64,000 nt of DNA from Winogradskyella jejuensis (GTDB taxonomy: Bacteria > Bacteroidota > Bacteroidia > Flavobacteriales > Flavobacteriaceae): the NCBI RefSeq assembly GCF_900129745.1, contig NZ_FQWS01000002.1, forward strand, positions 558,001-622,000, read 5' to 3'. The notes under the pieces were generated by a model. It ran no database searches. It worked only from the letters and a program-made list of their open reading frames with translations, and was not told the origin of the DNA. Shown in pieces: positions 52,016-61,640 of this stretch (positions are counted from its first letter, which is position 1; each line of letters opens with the position of its first letter). The position numbers and the translations under genes are program-made.

Positions 52016-52962
52016 TCTTCAAATTCTTCTATTACTGTAACGGTATTGATAAGCGTTCCGAAGTCTATAAGATCTCCGCTTAATATTTCAAGATTGTAAT
52101 CTCTAATGAAAATTCGAGAGGTAATGGTTCTAGTATATTCATTGGTCGGTAATTTTCCTGGAGAACCATAATCGATATTTTCAATACTGTTTAGATAATG
52201 TGGTGTCAACATCTCATTAACATCGTTTGCTAAATCATCACGAGGATTAAAATTTTGGTCCTGATCTTCGTTTATAGTTAATACACCATCTTCATCATCA
52301 TCCGTGTCTAAATAATCAGGTGTGCCATCTCCATCTGTATCCAAAGGATTAGTTGTAGGGTTATCATCGGCATCTACATTTACTGTATCAATTTCAAACT
52401 GTGTGAGTACATTATCATCATCATCGTCTTGATCAAGATAATCTGGTATAGTATCCCCATCGGTATCTACAGCATTTGGGAAATCGCCATTTTCATCAGC
52501 ATCTCCACGACCTTCAAATTCTGATGGAATACCATCGCCATCATCATCTATCACAGTCACGGTAACTTCAACAGTACCTCCTGTAGCTTCATAATTTTCT
52601 TGGATGATTAAATCCGAAGGTACAACCGCATCACATAACTCTTGATTAGTAGCTGTATCTACTATGTCTCTATTGTAAGTGCGATACAAAAATCTATTAG
52701 TACTGTTATTTATCGTGATAGTTTGCGGTGTGTCGGTTGGAGTTGGGTTAAAAAACGGAACAACATCATTTACACCTCTTGGTATAATAAGCGAAAGAGA
52801 TTCGGATGGGTCATTTCTTAAATCGTATATAATAAACGACTCCGTATTATTATCGCAGAGGCTCAGTGTTTGGTCAAAATTTAAATCTATTGTAATGATA
52901 TCTCCATCATCACAACTTGTTACTAATAATAAAGCGAATACAACCACTAAAATATAACGCAT
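52012..52962 (-). CDS. Lipoprotein with aspartate-rich calcium-type repeats
   Basis: About 316 residues from the ATG ending at 52962 (MRYILVVVFALLLVTSC; anchor cysteine 17). The long upstream frame is rejected because the lipoprotein signal begins here and a -7 box lies just before. After a domain of some 140 residues come thrombospondin type 3-like repeats: DDDGDGIPSEFEGRGDADENG, DTDGDTIPDYLDQDDDDD, DTDGDGTPDYLDTDDDEDG. These bind calcium. No FKBP domain, with which such repeats often occur here, is visible. Surface-exposed; function unknown. Confidence 0.8.
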   Translation of the reverse strand: MRYILVVVFALLLVTSCDDGDIITIDLNFDQTLSLCDNNTESFIIYDLRNDPSESLSLIIPRGVNDVVPFFNPTPTDTPQTITINNSTNRFLYRTYNRDIVDTATNQELCDAVVPSDLIIQENYEATGGTVEVTVTVIDDDGDGIPSEFEGRGDADENGDFPNAVDTDGDTIPDYLDQDDDDDNVLTQFEIDTVNVDADDNPTTNPLDTDGDGTPDYLDTDDDEDGVLTINEDQDQNFNPRDDLANDVNEMLTPHYLNSIENIDYGSPGKLPTNEYTRTITSRIFIRDYNLEILSGDLIDFGTLINTVTVIEEFED

Positions 52963-52980
52963 GTTCTCTTGAGTTTTCAA

Positions 52981-52988
52981 CAAAAATA
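52981..52988 (-). promoter_or_regulatory. -7 box of the calcium-repeat lipoprotein gene
   Basis: Reads TATTTTTG on the minus strand, 18 bases before the ATG, and supports the shorter start. Confidence 0.5.
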
Positions 52989-53037
52989 ATCCATTTGTCA
53001 AATTATAACGTGGCATTGATAAAATAATTTTATGCCT

Positions 53038-53045
53038 TATTTTTG
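53038..53045 (+). promoter_or_regulatory. -7 box of the cysteine desulfurase gene, four bases before the start codon
   Basis: TATTTTTG, then TGGC, then the ATG at 53050. The longer start at 53032 would lie inside or before this box, so it is discarded. Confidence 0.6.
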
Positions 53046-53049
53046 TGGC

Positions 53050-54195
53050 ATGAAAAATATTTACCTTGATAGCGCAGCTACTACGCAATTACGACCAGAA
53101 GTGATTGAAAAAATGGCTGAAGTATTACAAAATAATTATGGTAATGCTTCATCTACCCACAGTTTTGGGCGTTCTGCAAAATCTATAATGGAACAATGTC
53201 GAAAGAATATTGCAGCATATTTTAATGTGGCAGCTAGCGAGATTGTATTTACTTCTGGAGGTACAGAGGCAGATAATCTAGCGCTACGAAGCGCAGTTAG
53301 AGATTTAGGTGTTACTGAAATTATTACCTCTAAGATTGAACATCATGCCGTTTTACATACCGTTGAGCAGCTTAAAAATGAATATAATATCAAGGTATCT
53401 TATGTTCAGCTTGATGAAAAAGGAACAGTAGATTACACACATCTAGAAGGTTTACTGCAAACGGAAGGTAAAAAGCTGGTCAGTTTAATGCATATTAACA
53501 ACGAGATAGGGAATATTCTTGACCTTAAACGTGTCGCTGATTTATGTAAAGCGAATGATGCATTATTTCAAACAGATACTGTACAATCTGTTGGACATTA
53601 TCATATTGATTTACAAGACATACAGGTCGACTTTTTAGCCGCTAGCGCCCATAAATTTCATGGACCTAAAGGTGGCGGTTTTTGTTTTGTAAGAAAGGAA
53701 TCTGGGTTAAAACCTTTGATTTTTGGAGGAGAGCAGGAGCGTGGCTACAGGGCTGGTACAGAATGCTTACATAATATTGTGGGTATGGACGAAGCTTTGC
53801 GGTTATCTTACCTTAATCTCGAAGAAGAACGTAAATCTATAAAAGCATTGAAGCAGTATTTTATTGATAGTTTAAATGCTAAATTGCCAGGATGTCATTT
53901 TAACGGCTATTCATCAGATTTAGAAAAGAGCACGTACACTCTAGTCAATGTTTGCTTACCATTGCCACCAGAAAAGGCAGTAATGTTGCAATTTCAACTA
54001 GATTTAAAAGGAATAGCTTGCTCAAAAGGTAGTGCTTGCCAAAGCGGTAGCTCTATGCAATCACATGTATTAACTCAAGTTTTACCAGAAGATTTATTGC
54101 AACGTCCATCTGTACGTTTTTCGTTTAGTAAGTATAATACTCAAGAAGAAATTGATTATGTCGTGGATACGCTTTGTGAATTTGCTAAAAGCTAA
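53050..54195 (+). CDS. Cysteine desulfurase (IscS/NifS family)
   Basis: A 381-residue class V aminotransferase that takes sulfur from cysteine. It begins IYLDSAATTQLRPEVIEKM; the PLP lysine is K202 in ASAHKFHGPKGGGF, and the persulfide cysteine is C330 in SKGSACQSGS. The ATG at 53050 is chosen over 53032 for the promoter reason. It is not next to iscU or suf genes, so it may supply sulfur for tRNA modification or for general use. It overlaps the converging gene by four bases. Confidence 0.92.
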   Translation: MKNIYLDSAATTQLRPEVIEKMAEVLQNNYGNASSTHSFGRSAKSIMEQCRKNIAAYFNVAASEIVFTSGGTEADNLALRSAVRDLGVTEIITSKIEHHAVLHTVEQLKNEYNIKVSYVQLDEKGTVDYTHLEGLLQTEGKKLVSLMHINNEIGNILDLKRVADLCKANDALFQTDTVQSVGHYHIDLQDIQVDFLAASAHKFHGPKGGGFCFVRKESGLKPLIFGGEQERGYRAGTECLHNIVGMDEALRLSYLNLEEERKSIKALKQYFIDSLNAKLPGCHFNGYSSDLEKSTYTLVNVCLPLPPEKAVMLQFQLDLKGIACSKGSACQSGSSMQSHVLTQVLPEDLLQRPSVRFSFSKYNTQEEIDYVVDTLCEFAKS

Positions 54196-54824
54196 ATCTC
54201 ACTAAATTTTTCCAGAGTTTTTACTACGGTATAGTCTCCATATTCACCGAATATAGCAATGTAGTTTTTTGTTTCATTATTAATAATTACAAAACTAGAG
54301 CAAGGATAATGGTATTTGAAAAATAATTTTTCAACAATTCTATTTTTATCAAGTTGCCATAAAACTCTACCATTTTTGAATTTAATAGTAGTGTCTTTTT
54401 TATGAATCCAATAGTTATTAAAACTATAATTTTTTTTCAGTTTTTTTAAATATTTCTTTTCGTACCTATTGCCGTAAAATTTTCCTCCATTGCACCTATC
54501 TCTTCCTGGATGATATTGAATGATGGTATAATTAGACTTCGGTTTTGTATTAGAATTATTTAAAAATGCATTTAATTTTTTAAAATCTGTTTCTGTGAGT
54601 CTACCATAATTTTTTCTACGAAAAAAAGTGTTAATATAGCATGTGTCATTTTCAAATACTAATGGCCAAACACTACTTTTCTCTTTGCGTTCTTTTCGAA
54701 TGTTTATATAAAGTTCTTTTGAAATAGGTAATCCATTTATATCATAAAAATAGACTGGCTTATCTTGCGAATAAGTTGAGCAACAAATGCAAAGCAATAT
54801 AAAAGAAATAATATCTATTCTCAT
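54192..54824 (-). CDS. Secreted protein of unknown function
   Basis: A 210-residue product with a signal peptide (ends CCSTYSQ) and a basic mature domain rich in Lys, Asn and Tyr. Visible are DINGLPISKELYINIRKERK at the start and CSSFVIINNETKNYIAIFGEYGDYTVVKTLEKF at the end. I recognise no family motif. It follows the TonB-dependent receptor gene by six bases on the same strand, so it may be exported and expressed with it. AT-rich even for this window. Confidence 0.7.
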   Translation of the reverse strand: MRIDIISFILLCICCSTYSQDKPVYFYDINGLPISKELYINIRKERKEKSSVWPLVFENDTCYINTFFRRKNYGRLTETDFKKLNAFLNNSNTKPKSNYTIIQYHPGRDRCNGGKFYGNRYEKKYLKKLKKNYSFNNYWIHKKDTTIKFKNGRVLWQLDKNRIVEKLFFKYHYPCSSFVIINNETKNYIAIFGEYGDYTVVKTLEKFSEI

Positions 54825-54830
54825 TTTATA

Positions 54831-57299
54831 TTATAATCTCGCCGACAATCTTAAATTAAAAACACGTGGCGTTAAAAAATTAGGAATAGCAAACTGACGT
54901 TGGCTATTAACATCACGTACCCAAGTATTGGTAATCGCGTTTTGGTTATTAAACATGTTGTAGATTTCAAAACCAAGAGATAGGCTTCTAAACGACTTTT
55001 TCCATTTGGAGCTATAGGTCTTTTCAGAATTTACAATTTCGTAAGACATTCCTAAATCCGCACGTCTATAATCACGCAGCCTAAACTGAAAATCATAAGG
55101 GTCTGCATAACTTGGAGAGCCACCAGGTAAACCTGTATTGTAAACAAGGTTGAGATACATTTTTAAGTCAGGCATATTTGGTACATAATCCTGAAATAAA
55201 ACACCAAATTTTAAACGCTGGTCGGTAGGTCGTGAAATATACCCACGGTCGTTAATGTTTTCTTCGGTTTTTAGGTAACCAAAACTAAACCAAGACTCTG
55301 TTCCAGGGACAAACTCTCCATTTAAACGCATATCTAATCCGTACGCGTAGGCTTTTGCGTTGTTGTTTGCACGGTATCGTATTCTTACGTTTTCTAACGT
55401 GTAAGGATTCACATCAGATAAACCTTTATAATAAGCCTCAGTAACTAGCTTAAATGGTCTATCCCACATTTTAAAACTGTACTCATTACCCAATACAATA
55501 TGAAAAGATTTCTGTGCTTTTACATTAGGCTGTACAACTCCGGAGGAATCTCTTAATTCTCTATAAAAAGGAGGTTGATAGTACAAACCACCAGCAACTC
55601 TAAAGAGCATGTCTTTGTCCCAGTTGGGTTTTATAGCAAATTGTGCTCGAGGACTAAACACCGTTTGAGAGTTACTTTCAATACCTTCGCCATTAACGGA
55701 CCAATTATGTGCTCTTACACCAATATTGTAGTATGCGTCATGCTCACCAATTTTGGTGTTTTTTTTGTATTGCACAAAAGCTTGGAGCCTATTTATTTGT
55801 ACTTCGTTAAAAGCTCTAATATTCTGAAATGCCGTTAAAGGTCCATTAAAAGGTACATCTGGTTGAAAGTTTGGTTGCATTACTGATGGTGGACGGATTG
55901 AAAACCCTGCTGAGTCAATAACTTCGGATTCTACCAATCGGTCACGGATATCCTCACGAGTATACTTTACAGACCATTCAATATTACTATCTTCATTAAT
56001 GTTGTAATCACCGCGATGTTCTAAGTTGAAAATCAACGCATCTAAATCGTTACGCGCTCTTGTTAGCTGAGAACCAATACCTTCGCTAAATTCAACTTCA
56101 CCTAAATTCTCATCTCCAATATTAGTATTTACTTCGCCTAAACGGTATTGCGCAAAAATATCGAAGTACTCTTGTTCCGTAGCATGATATGCAGAACCAA
56201 TAAGTTTTAATGTAGTTTTATCATTCAGAAAGTAATTGGCTTTAAAAGCCCCGAAATATGTTTGGTATTCGGTTTGTTCTTGCCCTTCGTAGAAAACCAA
56301 TAAGGCTACAGGCTCATCTACGGTGCCAAAATTGGTCTGTCTATTTTCTGGTTCAAAATTGTATTGGTTTAAAGAGATGTTTCCTAAAAAATTCAGATGA
56401 AATTTATCCGTAAAACGATAAGTTAAATAAGTTTGAACATCTGCAAATACAGGTTCTACATTTCCGTTCGTTTCAAGGCTATTAAGTACCAAGCTATTAT
56501 CGCGATATCTTACGCCAGAGATACTAGAAAACTTACCATTTTCGGATGCTGTTTCTACAGCAACACTCCCGCCTAAAAGACTTAAATCTGCACTTACACC
56601 AAACTTTGAAGGCTTTTTATAGGTGATGTCAAGCACAGAGGACAGCTTATCTCCATATCGTGCTTGGAATCCTCCAGCAGAAAAATCTACATTAGAAACT
56701 AAGTCTGTATTCACAAAACTTAAACCTTCTTGATTACCAGAACGGATAAGAAAAGGACGATATACTTCAATCTCGTTGACATATACCAAATTTTCGTCAA
56801 AGTTTCCACCACGAACTGAATACTGTGTACTTAATTCGTTAGATATATTAACACCGGGTAGTGTCTTTAAAATATTTTCTACGCCAGGTTGTGCTCCTTT
56901 TATAGTTCTAATCACTCTTGGTGATATCGTAGTGACGCCAGTTCTGCTTTGACTTGTGTTTTTATTAATTACAACTTCAGCGATTTGCTCTACATTAACC
57001 TTTAGAACAGTATTATATTCAATTTCGCTACCATTTTTAAGATTAAATTTTTGCTCTACACGTTTATGAGATACATGTGTAAATACGACTAAAACGTCTT
57101 GGTCAGAGGGTATTCTAAGCTCATAAAACCCATTTTTGTTAGTTGTAGCGCCTTCTCCTGTATTAGCTTTAATATTTACATTTTCGATAGGTTGATTATT
57201 CTCATCTAAAATAATACCTCTTATAACGGCAGATTGTGCAAATGCGGTTATGGTAAGTAGAAAAAATAATGCAGTTAGTAAGGGTTTAGCGTTTTTCAA
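54831..57299 (-). CDS. TonB-dependent outer-membrane receptor
   Basis: An 822-residue receptor with a signal peptide (ends AFAQ), a carboxypeptidase-like regulatory domain (about 22-110; AVIRGIILDENNQPIENVNIKA), a plug (about 115-225; PGVENILKTLPGVNISNELST, VRGGNFDENLVYVNEIEVYRP) and a large C-terminal barrel ending RVFNLRLSARL. It is not of the SusC type (no SusD neighbour), and the ligand is unknown. It is placed between the M23 peptidase gene (11 bases upstream) and an unknown secreted protein. Confidence 0.93.
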   Translation of the reverse strand: MKNAKPLLTALFFLLTITAFAQSAVIRGIILDENNQPIENVNIKANTGEGATTNKNGFYELRIPSDQDVLVVFTHVSHKRVEQKFNLKNGSEIEYNTVLKVNVEQIAEVVINKNTSQSRTGVTTISPRVIRTIKGAQPGVENILKTLPGVNISNELSTQYSVRGGNFDENLVYVNEIEVYRPFLIRSGNQEGLSFVNTDLVSNVDFSAGGFQARYGDKLSSVLDITYKKPSKFGVSADLSLLGGSVAVETASENGKFSSISGVRYRDNSLVLNSLETNGNVEPVFADVQTYLTYRFTDKFHLNFLGNISLNQYNFEPENRQTNFGTVDEPVALLVFYEGQEQTEYQTYFGAFKANYFLNDKTTLKLIGSAYHATEQEYFDIFAQYRLGEVNTNIGDENLGEVEFSEGIGSQLTRARNDLDALIFNLEHRGDYNINEDSNIEWSVKYTREDIRDRLVESEVIDSAGFSIRPPSVMQPNFQPDVPFNGPLTAFQNIRAFNEVQINRLQAFVQYKKNTKIGEHDAYYNIGVRAHNWSVNGEGIESNSQTVFSPRAQFAIKPNWDKDMLFRVAGGLYYQPPFYRELRDSSGVVQPNVKAQKSFHIVLGNEYSFKMWDRPFKLVTEAYYKGLSDVNPYTLENVRIRYRANNNAKAYAYGLDMRLNGEFVPGTESWFSFGYLKTEENINDRGYISRPTDQRLKFGVLFQDYVPNMPDLKMYLNLVYNTGLPGGSPSYADPYDFQFRLRDYRRADLGMSYEIVNSEKTYSSKWKKSFRSLSLGFEIYNMFNNQNAITNTWVRDVNSQRQFAIPNFLTPRVFNLRLSARL

Positions 57300-57310
57300 G
57301 AAGTTGAGTT

Positions 57311-58999
57311 TTATTTTCTATAAAATGTTGCTTCAAATGTAGAACTATTTCCAACATTATCAGTTACAATAATTTTTAAATTGTTTTTAGTATCTGTAAT
57401 GACATTGTCATTAAAATCGTGAGTTAAGGTGTTGGTTTTGTAGTCGTATTCCATCAAAATCCATTTACCGTTGACAGTTGCTCTATATTTCGAAATTCCT
57501 GATAAATCATCGGTGATTTTCACCTTAAGATAGCGGTATTTGCTTAGCCATTTTTTATTGGTGAAGTTTATAGGCTTTATGGTTGGAGCTACAGTATCTG
57601 ACGCTAAAGTATAAATACCCAATGTTTTGCTTCTAGCAGTTAGGGTATCTCCCTTTCTTCTGGTGCTAACATAGCTTGGTTTTTTATAGTAACCGTAGAG
57701 TCGAGCAATAAAGAGTTTACTTTTGTCTACATCTTTGTATTGACTGATGTCGTAATTTACCACAAAATTTTTCTGAAGCGGAATGATATCTTCATGCAAA
57801 TGAATGGTGTCAGAGCTCACCCTAAAGTCCATTAAAACATCTTCATAAACAGTATTTGGATAAAAAGTGACGCCTGCTAAGTGGTCTTTTAAAACTGTAG
57901 TCTCTTTTTGTTTTACAAGATGCCTTTCAGGAGATAAAACTTCTTGGGGAGTTTCAGGTTTTTTCAATTGTCCTTTAATGGGAATAATTAATTTTGTGGT
58001 ATTACCTTTAAAATCTTTTATTTCAGCTTTATAGATAGATGAAGTACTGTCTTCAATCTTTACATAACCTTGGTCAACAACATTCTTAAACATGCTTAGC
58101 GGATTATTTTCCTCAACAAAGAGCTTCTGACTTCGCGTTTTTTTGGTTTTCCACAACTCAAAATCTATAAAACGATTGAGATGTTTAGTCTCGCTAAAGC
58201 TGAAACGTTTAAAATCCATTTCAAAGACTTGATTACCGTTAAAGTATGACGAAATATTACTCACGCCATTATTATTTGGAGCTAAATCTTGTTTGTCGTA
58301 ACTCACAACACCAAAACCAATATTTCCGTATGCTGAAATCTTCTCAACATTGTAATCGCCATTATCTTTTGGAATTAAACGAAGCGGAGTCCTTTTGTTT
58401 TTTCCGTTTATGAAAGAATTTTCATCTTTTGGATACGCATAAACTGCTGATATGTATGGCTTTTTACTGTCTTTAATATCAATACCAAACAACATAGGAT
58501 TTATTGGGCGCTCTGCGTTGTCTCGTATTTCAAAATGTAAATGTGGGCCACCTGAACCGCCCGTGTTTCCAGAAAAAGCAACAACTTCGTCAGTATCTAC
58601 CAATAATTCAGTTTTGTTAGGAAACATTTCTACCTCATAGCTTTCTTTCTCATATTGGCAATTTTTAATGTAAGCTTCAATTTTTGGAGAAAATTTTTTA
58701 AGGTGTCCATAAACGGTAGTATAGCCATTTGGATGTGTGATATAAAGTGCTTTACCGTATCCGTAATGCGAAACTTTTATTCTACTCACATAACCCATGG
58801 CAGCCGTATAAACTTTTAATCCTGTTTTGCGTTGCGTCTTAATATCTAAGCCAGAATGAAAGTGATTAGAACGTAACTCTGCAAAAGTACCAGAGAGCAC
58901 AAGAGTAATATCCAAAGGATTTCTAAAATAGTCTTGAGGATATTCTGATTGCGAATACAAACTACTTGTAAGTAGAAAAAAGAGAAGAATTTTTTTCAT
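57311..58999 (-). CDS. M23-family metallopeptidase
   Basis: A 562-residue exported protein (signal ends LTSSLYSQ). The LytM/M23 domain is near the N-terminus, with H48-S-G-L-D52 and later GPHLHFEIR as zinc and catalytic residues, and TVYGHLKKFSP between. About 350 residues of beta-rich domain follow. Such enzymes cut peptidoglycan cross-links or peptides. The peptidase-first arrangement with a long C-terminal part is typical in Bacteroidota. It leads the unit with the receptor. Confidence 0.9.
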   Translation of the reverse strand: MKKILLFFLLTSSLYSQSEYPQDYFRNPLDITLVLSGTFAELRSNHFHSGLDIKTQRKTGLKVYTAAMGYVSRIKVSHYGYGKALYITHPNGYTTVYGHLKKFSPKIEAYIKNCQYEKESYEVEMFPNKTELLVDTDEVVAFSGNTGGSGGPHLHFEIRDNAERPINPMLFGIDIKDSKKPYISAVYAYPKDENSFINGKNKRTPLRLIPKDNGDYNVEKISAYGNIGFGVVSYDKQDLAPNNNGVSNISSYFNGNQVFEMDFKRFSFSETKHLNRFIDFELWKTKKTRSQKLFVEENNPLSMFKNVVDQGYVKIEDSTSSIYKAEIKDFKGNTTKLIIPIKGQLKKPETPQEVLSPERHLVKQKETTVLKDHLAGVTFYPNTVYEDVLMDFRVSSDTIHLHEDIIPLQKNFVVNYDISQYKDVDKSKLFIARLYGYYKKPSYVSTRRKGDTLTARSKTLGIYTLASDTVAPTIKPINFTNKKWLSKYRYLKVKITDDLSGISKYRATVNGKWILMEYDYKTNTLTHDFNDNVITDTKNNLKIIVTDNVGNSSTFEATFYRK

Positions 59000-59122
59000 T
59001 TAGGAATCTATTGTAGCTAAAATATAATTTTGAAAGCGATTTGCAAATGCAAAATCAGTAATAATTTTCTTAACGGATTAATCTCATTGATGTTATCTAA
59101 ATCAAAAATAATTGTAAAACAA

Positions 59123-59153
59123 TTGGGTTTTTAAAAATCGTATGTTAACTTTG
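59123..59153 (+). promoter_or_regulatory. Promoter of the coiled-coil protein-zapA unit
   Basis: TTG (59123-59125), 20 bases, then TAACTTTG (59146-59153): the best -33/-7 pair seen in the window apart from the BlaI-like site. The ATG is 23 bases further on. Confidence 0.6.
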
Positions 59154-59176
59154 TTACATAGTGTTGTATTGCTTAA

Positions 59177-59467
59177 ATGAGTAAAATAGAAGACATTGTT
59201 GATACGTTAGAAAACCGAATTTCAAAGGTTTTGCACAAGCAAGAAGTGCTTAAACAAACAAATGCAAAACTAACAGAACAACTCGAAACTTATCAAAAAC
59301 AAATTCTTGATTACCAAGAGCAAGTGAGCGAATGGTCTGATAGATATGAGACACTCAAAACTGCAAATGCAATGCTTGGTAGTGACGAAAATAAACGAGA
59401 AACAAAGCTCAAAATAAATTCACTTATTCGAGATATAGACCATTGTATAGCACAACTGTCTGAATAG
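59177..59467 (+). CDS. Small coiled-coil protein upstream of zapA
   Basis: A 96-residue, almost entirely helical protein with heptad-like spacing (LEDIVDTLENRISKVLHKQE region, then KQTNAKLTEQLETYQKQILDYQEQ) and a C-terminal segment LKINSLIRDIDHCIAQLSE. Similar small proteins precede zapA in many flavobacteria and are sometimes mislabelled as tRNA synthetase parts. A role in division with ZapA is my inference from the ten-base spacing and shared promoter. Confidence 0.8.
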   Translation: MSKIEDIVDTLENRISKVLHKQEVLKQTNAKLTEQLETYQKQILDYQEQVSEWSDRYETLKTANAMLGSDENKRETKLKINSLIRDIDHCIAQLSE

Positions 59468-59482
59468 TGATAAATAGTGTGG

Positions 59483-59770
59483 ATGTCAGAACAGCTTAAA
59501 ATAAAAATTTCGATAGCTAATAGGGTATATCCATTAACCATAAATCCGAGCCAAGAAGAAGGTTTGCGTAAAGCCGCAAAGAAGATAGAGGCAATGATTG
59601 GGCAATTTGAGCAGAATTACTCTGTTAGAGATAAGCAAGATGTATTGGCCATGTGCGCTTTGCAATTTGCAGCTCAAGTAGAGCAAAAAACAATAGATAA
59701 GGAATATGTAAATGAAGAAGTTCAAGAAAAGCTAGAAGCCTTAAATGAACTTTTGCAAACACATATTTAA
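59483..59770 (+). CDS. zapA: Cell-division protein ZapA
   Basis: A 95-residue protein from the ATG at 59483 (MSEQLKIKISIANRVYPLTI); a GTG two codons earlier is less likely. ZapA binds FtsZ and bundles its filaments. The N-terminal strands with IANRVYPLTINPSQEEGLRKAAKKIEAMI and the long C-terminal helix (VLAMCALQFAAQVEQKT) match the family. The 6S-like RNA gene follows, as ssrS follows zapA in E. coli. Confidence 0.93.
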   Translation: MSEQLKIKISIANRVYPLTINPSQEEGLRKAAKKIEAMIGQFEQNYSVRDKQDVLAMCALQFAAQVEQKTIDKEYVNEEVQEKLEALNELLQTHI

Positions 59771-59803
59771 CTCGTACGTTCTTTAAAATACAAAAAGGTT
59801 ACT

Positions 59804-59985
59804 GCCTACATTAGTTATATTTTTTGATAAACTCAACGTTAATTCTTTAAAAAGGGTGAGTTGAAGTTGTAAAACCGTGCTGCTGTTTCTTTATAGATTC
59901 TGGGCAGATTTTTGAGCAGCTTGTTAGCCCTAAACTTGTTTTTAAGGAGTTTATACAGAATCCAAAACTGATGTAGGCTTTTTTT
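59804..59985 (+). ncRNA. ssrS: 6S RNA (6S-Flavo type)
   Basis: A 180-base stretch without a frame that folds as one long rod. GCCTACATTAGT at the start pairs with ACTGATGTAGGC at the end (11 pairs and one G-U), followed directly by a T run as terminator. Inside, GATTCTG (59896-59902) pairs with CAGAATC (59956-59962), leaving a large open centre as 6S RNA needs. Its place between zapA and rny supports the call. 6S RNA imitates an open promoter and holds RNA polymerase. The family-model score cannot be run here. Confidence 0.75.
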
Positions 59986-60013
59986 ATAGATATACATCAA
60001 CTAAACTAAACAT

Positions 60014-61591
60014 ATGGATACTAACACAATTATATATATAGCGATTGCCGCTGTTCTAGGATTGATAATAGGTTTTGTTATCGCTAAATCCTTAGAAAAA
60101 GGCAAGGCTTCAAAATTAATTTCTGAAGCAGAGATAGAGTCTAAGTCAATTTTAAAACAAGCAAAATCTGATGCAGAGGCTCTTAAGAAAGATAAGATTC
60201 TTCAAGCTAAAGAGAAATTTATTGAGTTAAAAGCTGAGCATGAAAAAGTCATTTTATCTCGCGATAAGAAAATGGCTGAAGCGGAAAAACGTATAAGAGA
60301 TAAAGAATCTCAAATCTCAAACGAATTATCAAAAACAAAAAAATCTAATCAATCTTTAGAGGATAAAATAAAAGATTACGACTTCAGACTAGAGTTTGTA
60401 GAGAAGAAAAAAGAAGAACTCGAAAAGGCGCACAAAAGCCAAATCAAGCAACTAGAGGTAATTTCTGGTTTATCTGCAGATGAAGCTAAGGAGCAACTTG
60501 TTGAATCGCTTAAAGAAGAAGCTAAGACAGATGCTATGGCATTTGTTCAAGACAGAGTAGAGGAAGCTAAATTAACAGCACAACAAGAAGCTAAGAAAAT
60601 TATTATCAATACTATTCAGCGTATTGGTACAGAGGAAGCTGTTGATAACTGTGTGTCAGTATTCAATATAGAATCAGATGATGTTAAAGGTCGAATTATA
60701 GGTAGAGAAGGTCGTAATATACGTGCTATCGAGGCTGCTACTGGTGTAGAAATTATTGTTGATGATACACCCGAAGCTATCATACTCTCTTGTTTTGATT
60801 CTGTTCGTCGTGAAATAGCTCGACTGTCGCTACACAAATTAGTTACAGATGGTCGTATTCACCCAGCTCGTATTGAAGAAGTAGTAAAGAAAACTCAAAA
60901 GCAGATTGAGCAAGAAATTATAGAGGTAGGTAAACGCACCGTAATCGATTTAGGTATTCACGGGTTACATCCAGAATTAATAAAGATGGTGGGTCGTATG
61001 AAGTACCGTTCGTCTTACGGACAAAACTTATTACAACACTCACGTGAAGTAGCTAAGCTTTGTGGTGTTATGGCAGCAGAATTAGGACTTAATCCTAAAC
61101 TAGCTAAGCGTGCAGGATTACTTCACGATATAGGTAAGGTGCCAGATGCAGAAGCAGATGTAGAAACACCTCACGCTATTTTGGGTATGAAATGGGCAGA
61201 AAAGCATGGTGAAAAGCCAGAAGTTTGTAACGCTATTGGCGCTCACCACGACGAGATAGAGATGACGACGTTATTGTCACCAATTATTCAAGTTTGTGAT
61301 GCAATTTCTGGAGCGCGCCCTGGAGCGAGACGTCAAGTATTAGATTCTTACATACAACGTCTTAAAGATTTAGAAGCAGTTGCTTTTGGTTTTAGTGGCG
61401 TCAAAAAAGCATACGCTATTCAAGCAGGTAGAGAATTACGTGTTATCGTAGAAAGCGAGAAAGTGAGCGATGACAGAGCTGCAAGTTTATCTTTTGAGAT
61501 TTCTCAGAAAATCCAAACCGACATGACTTATCCTGGTCAGGTAAAAGTTACTGTAATAAGAGAAACTCGAGCGGTTAACATAGCTAAATAG
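60014..61591 (+). CDS. rny: Ribonuclease Y
   Basis: A 525-residue membrane-anchored endoribonuclease. One N-terminal helix ([19 protein letters not shown]), a coiled coil of about 150 residues, a KH domain ([26 protein letters not shown]) and an HD domain with H371-D372 in [20 protein letters not shown]. Full length for the family. It sits just after the 6S-like RNA and ends at a hairpin. RNase Y begins decay of many messages in bacteria that lack RNase E. Confidence 0.96.
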   Translation: MDTNTIIYIAIAAVLGLIIGFVIAKSLEKGKASKLISEAEIESKSILKQAKSDAEALKKDKILQAKEKFIELKAEHEKVILSRDKKMAEAEKRIRDKESQISNELSKTKKSNQSLEDKIKDYDFRLEFVEKKKEELEKAHKSQIKQLEVISGLSADEAKEQLVESLKEEAKTDAMAFVQDRVEEAKLTAQQEAKKIIINTIQRIGTEEAVDNCVSVFNIESDDVKGRIIGREGRNIRAIEAATGVEIIVDDTPEAIILSCFDSVRREIARLSLHKLVTDGRIHPARIEEVVKKTQKQIEQEIIEVGKRTVIDLGIHGLHPELIKMVGRMKYRSSYGQNLLQHSREVAKLCGVMAAELGLNPKLAKRAGLLHDIGKVPDAEADVETPHAILGMKWAEKHGEKPEVCNAIGAHHDEIEMTTLLSPIIQVCDAISGARPGARRQVLDSYIQRLKDLEAVAFGFSGVKKAYAIQAGRELRVIVESEKVSDDRAASLSFEISQKIQTDMTYPGQVKVTVIRETRAVNIAK

Positions 61592-61612
61592 GTTCTTTCT
61601 TAAACTATATTG

Positions 61613-61638
61613 AAAAGGCACTCCTAATGAGCGCCTTT
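61613..61638 (+). terminator. Terminator of rny
   Basis: AAAAGGC-A-CTC pairs with GAG-C-GCCTTTT with one mismatch, then a T run; it also faces the converging xerD gene. Confidence 0.8.
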
Positions 61639-61640
61639 TT

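Noticed and set aside
52240-52560. Aspartate-codon-rich stretch as a CRISPR or tandem DNA repeat
   Set aside because: The repetition comes from coding calcium-type repeats of varying length; there are no constant spacers.
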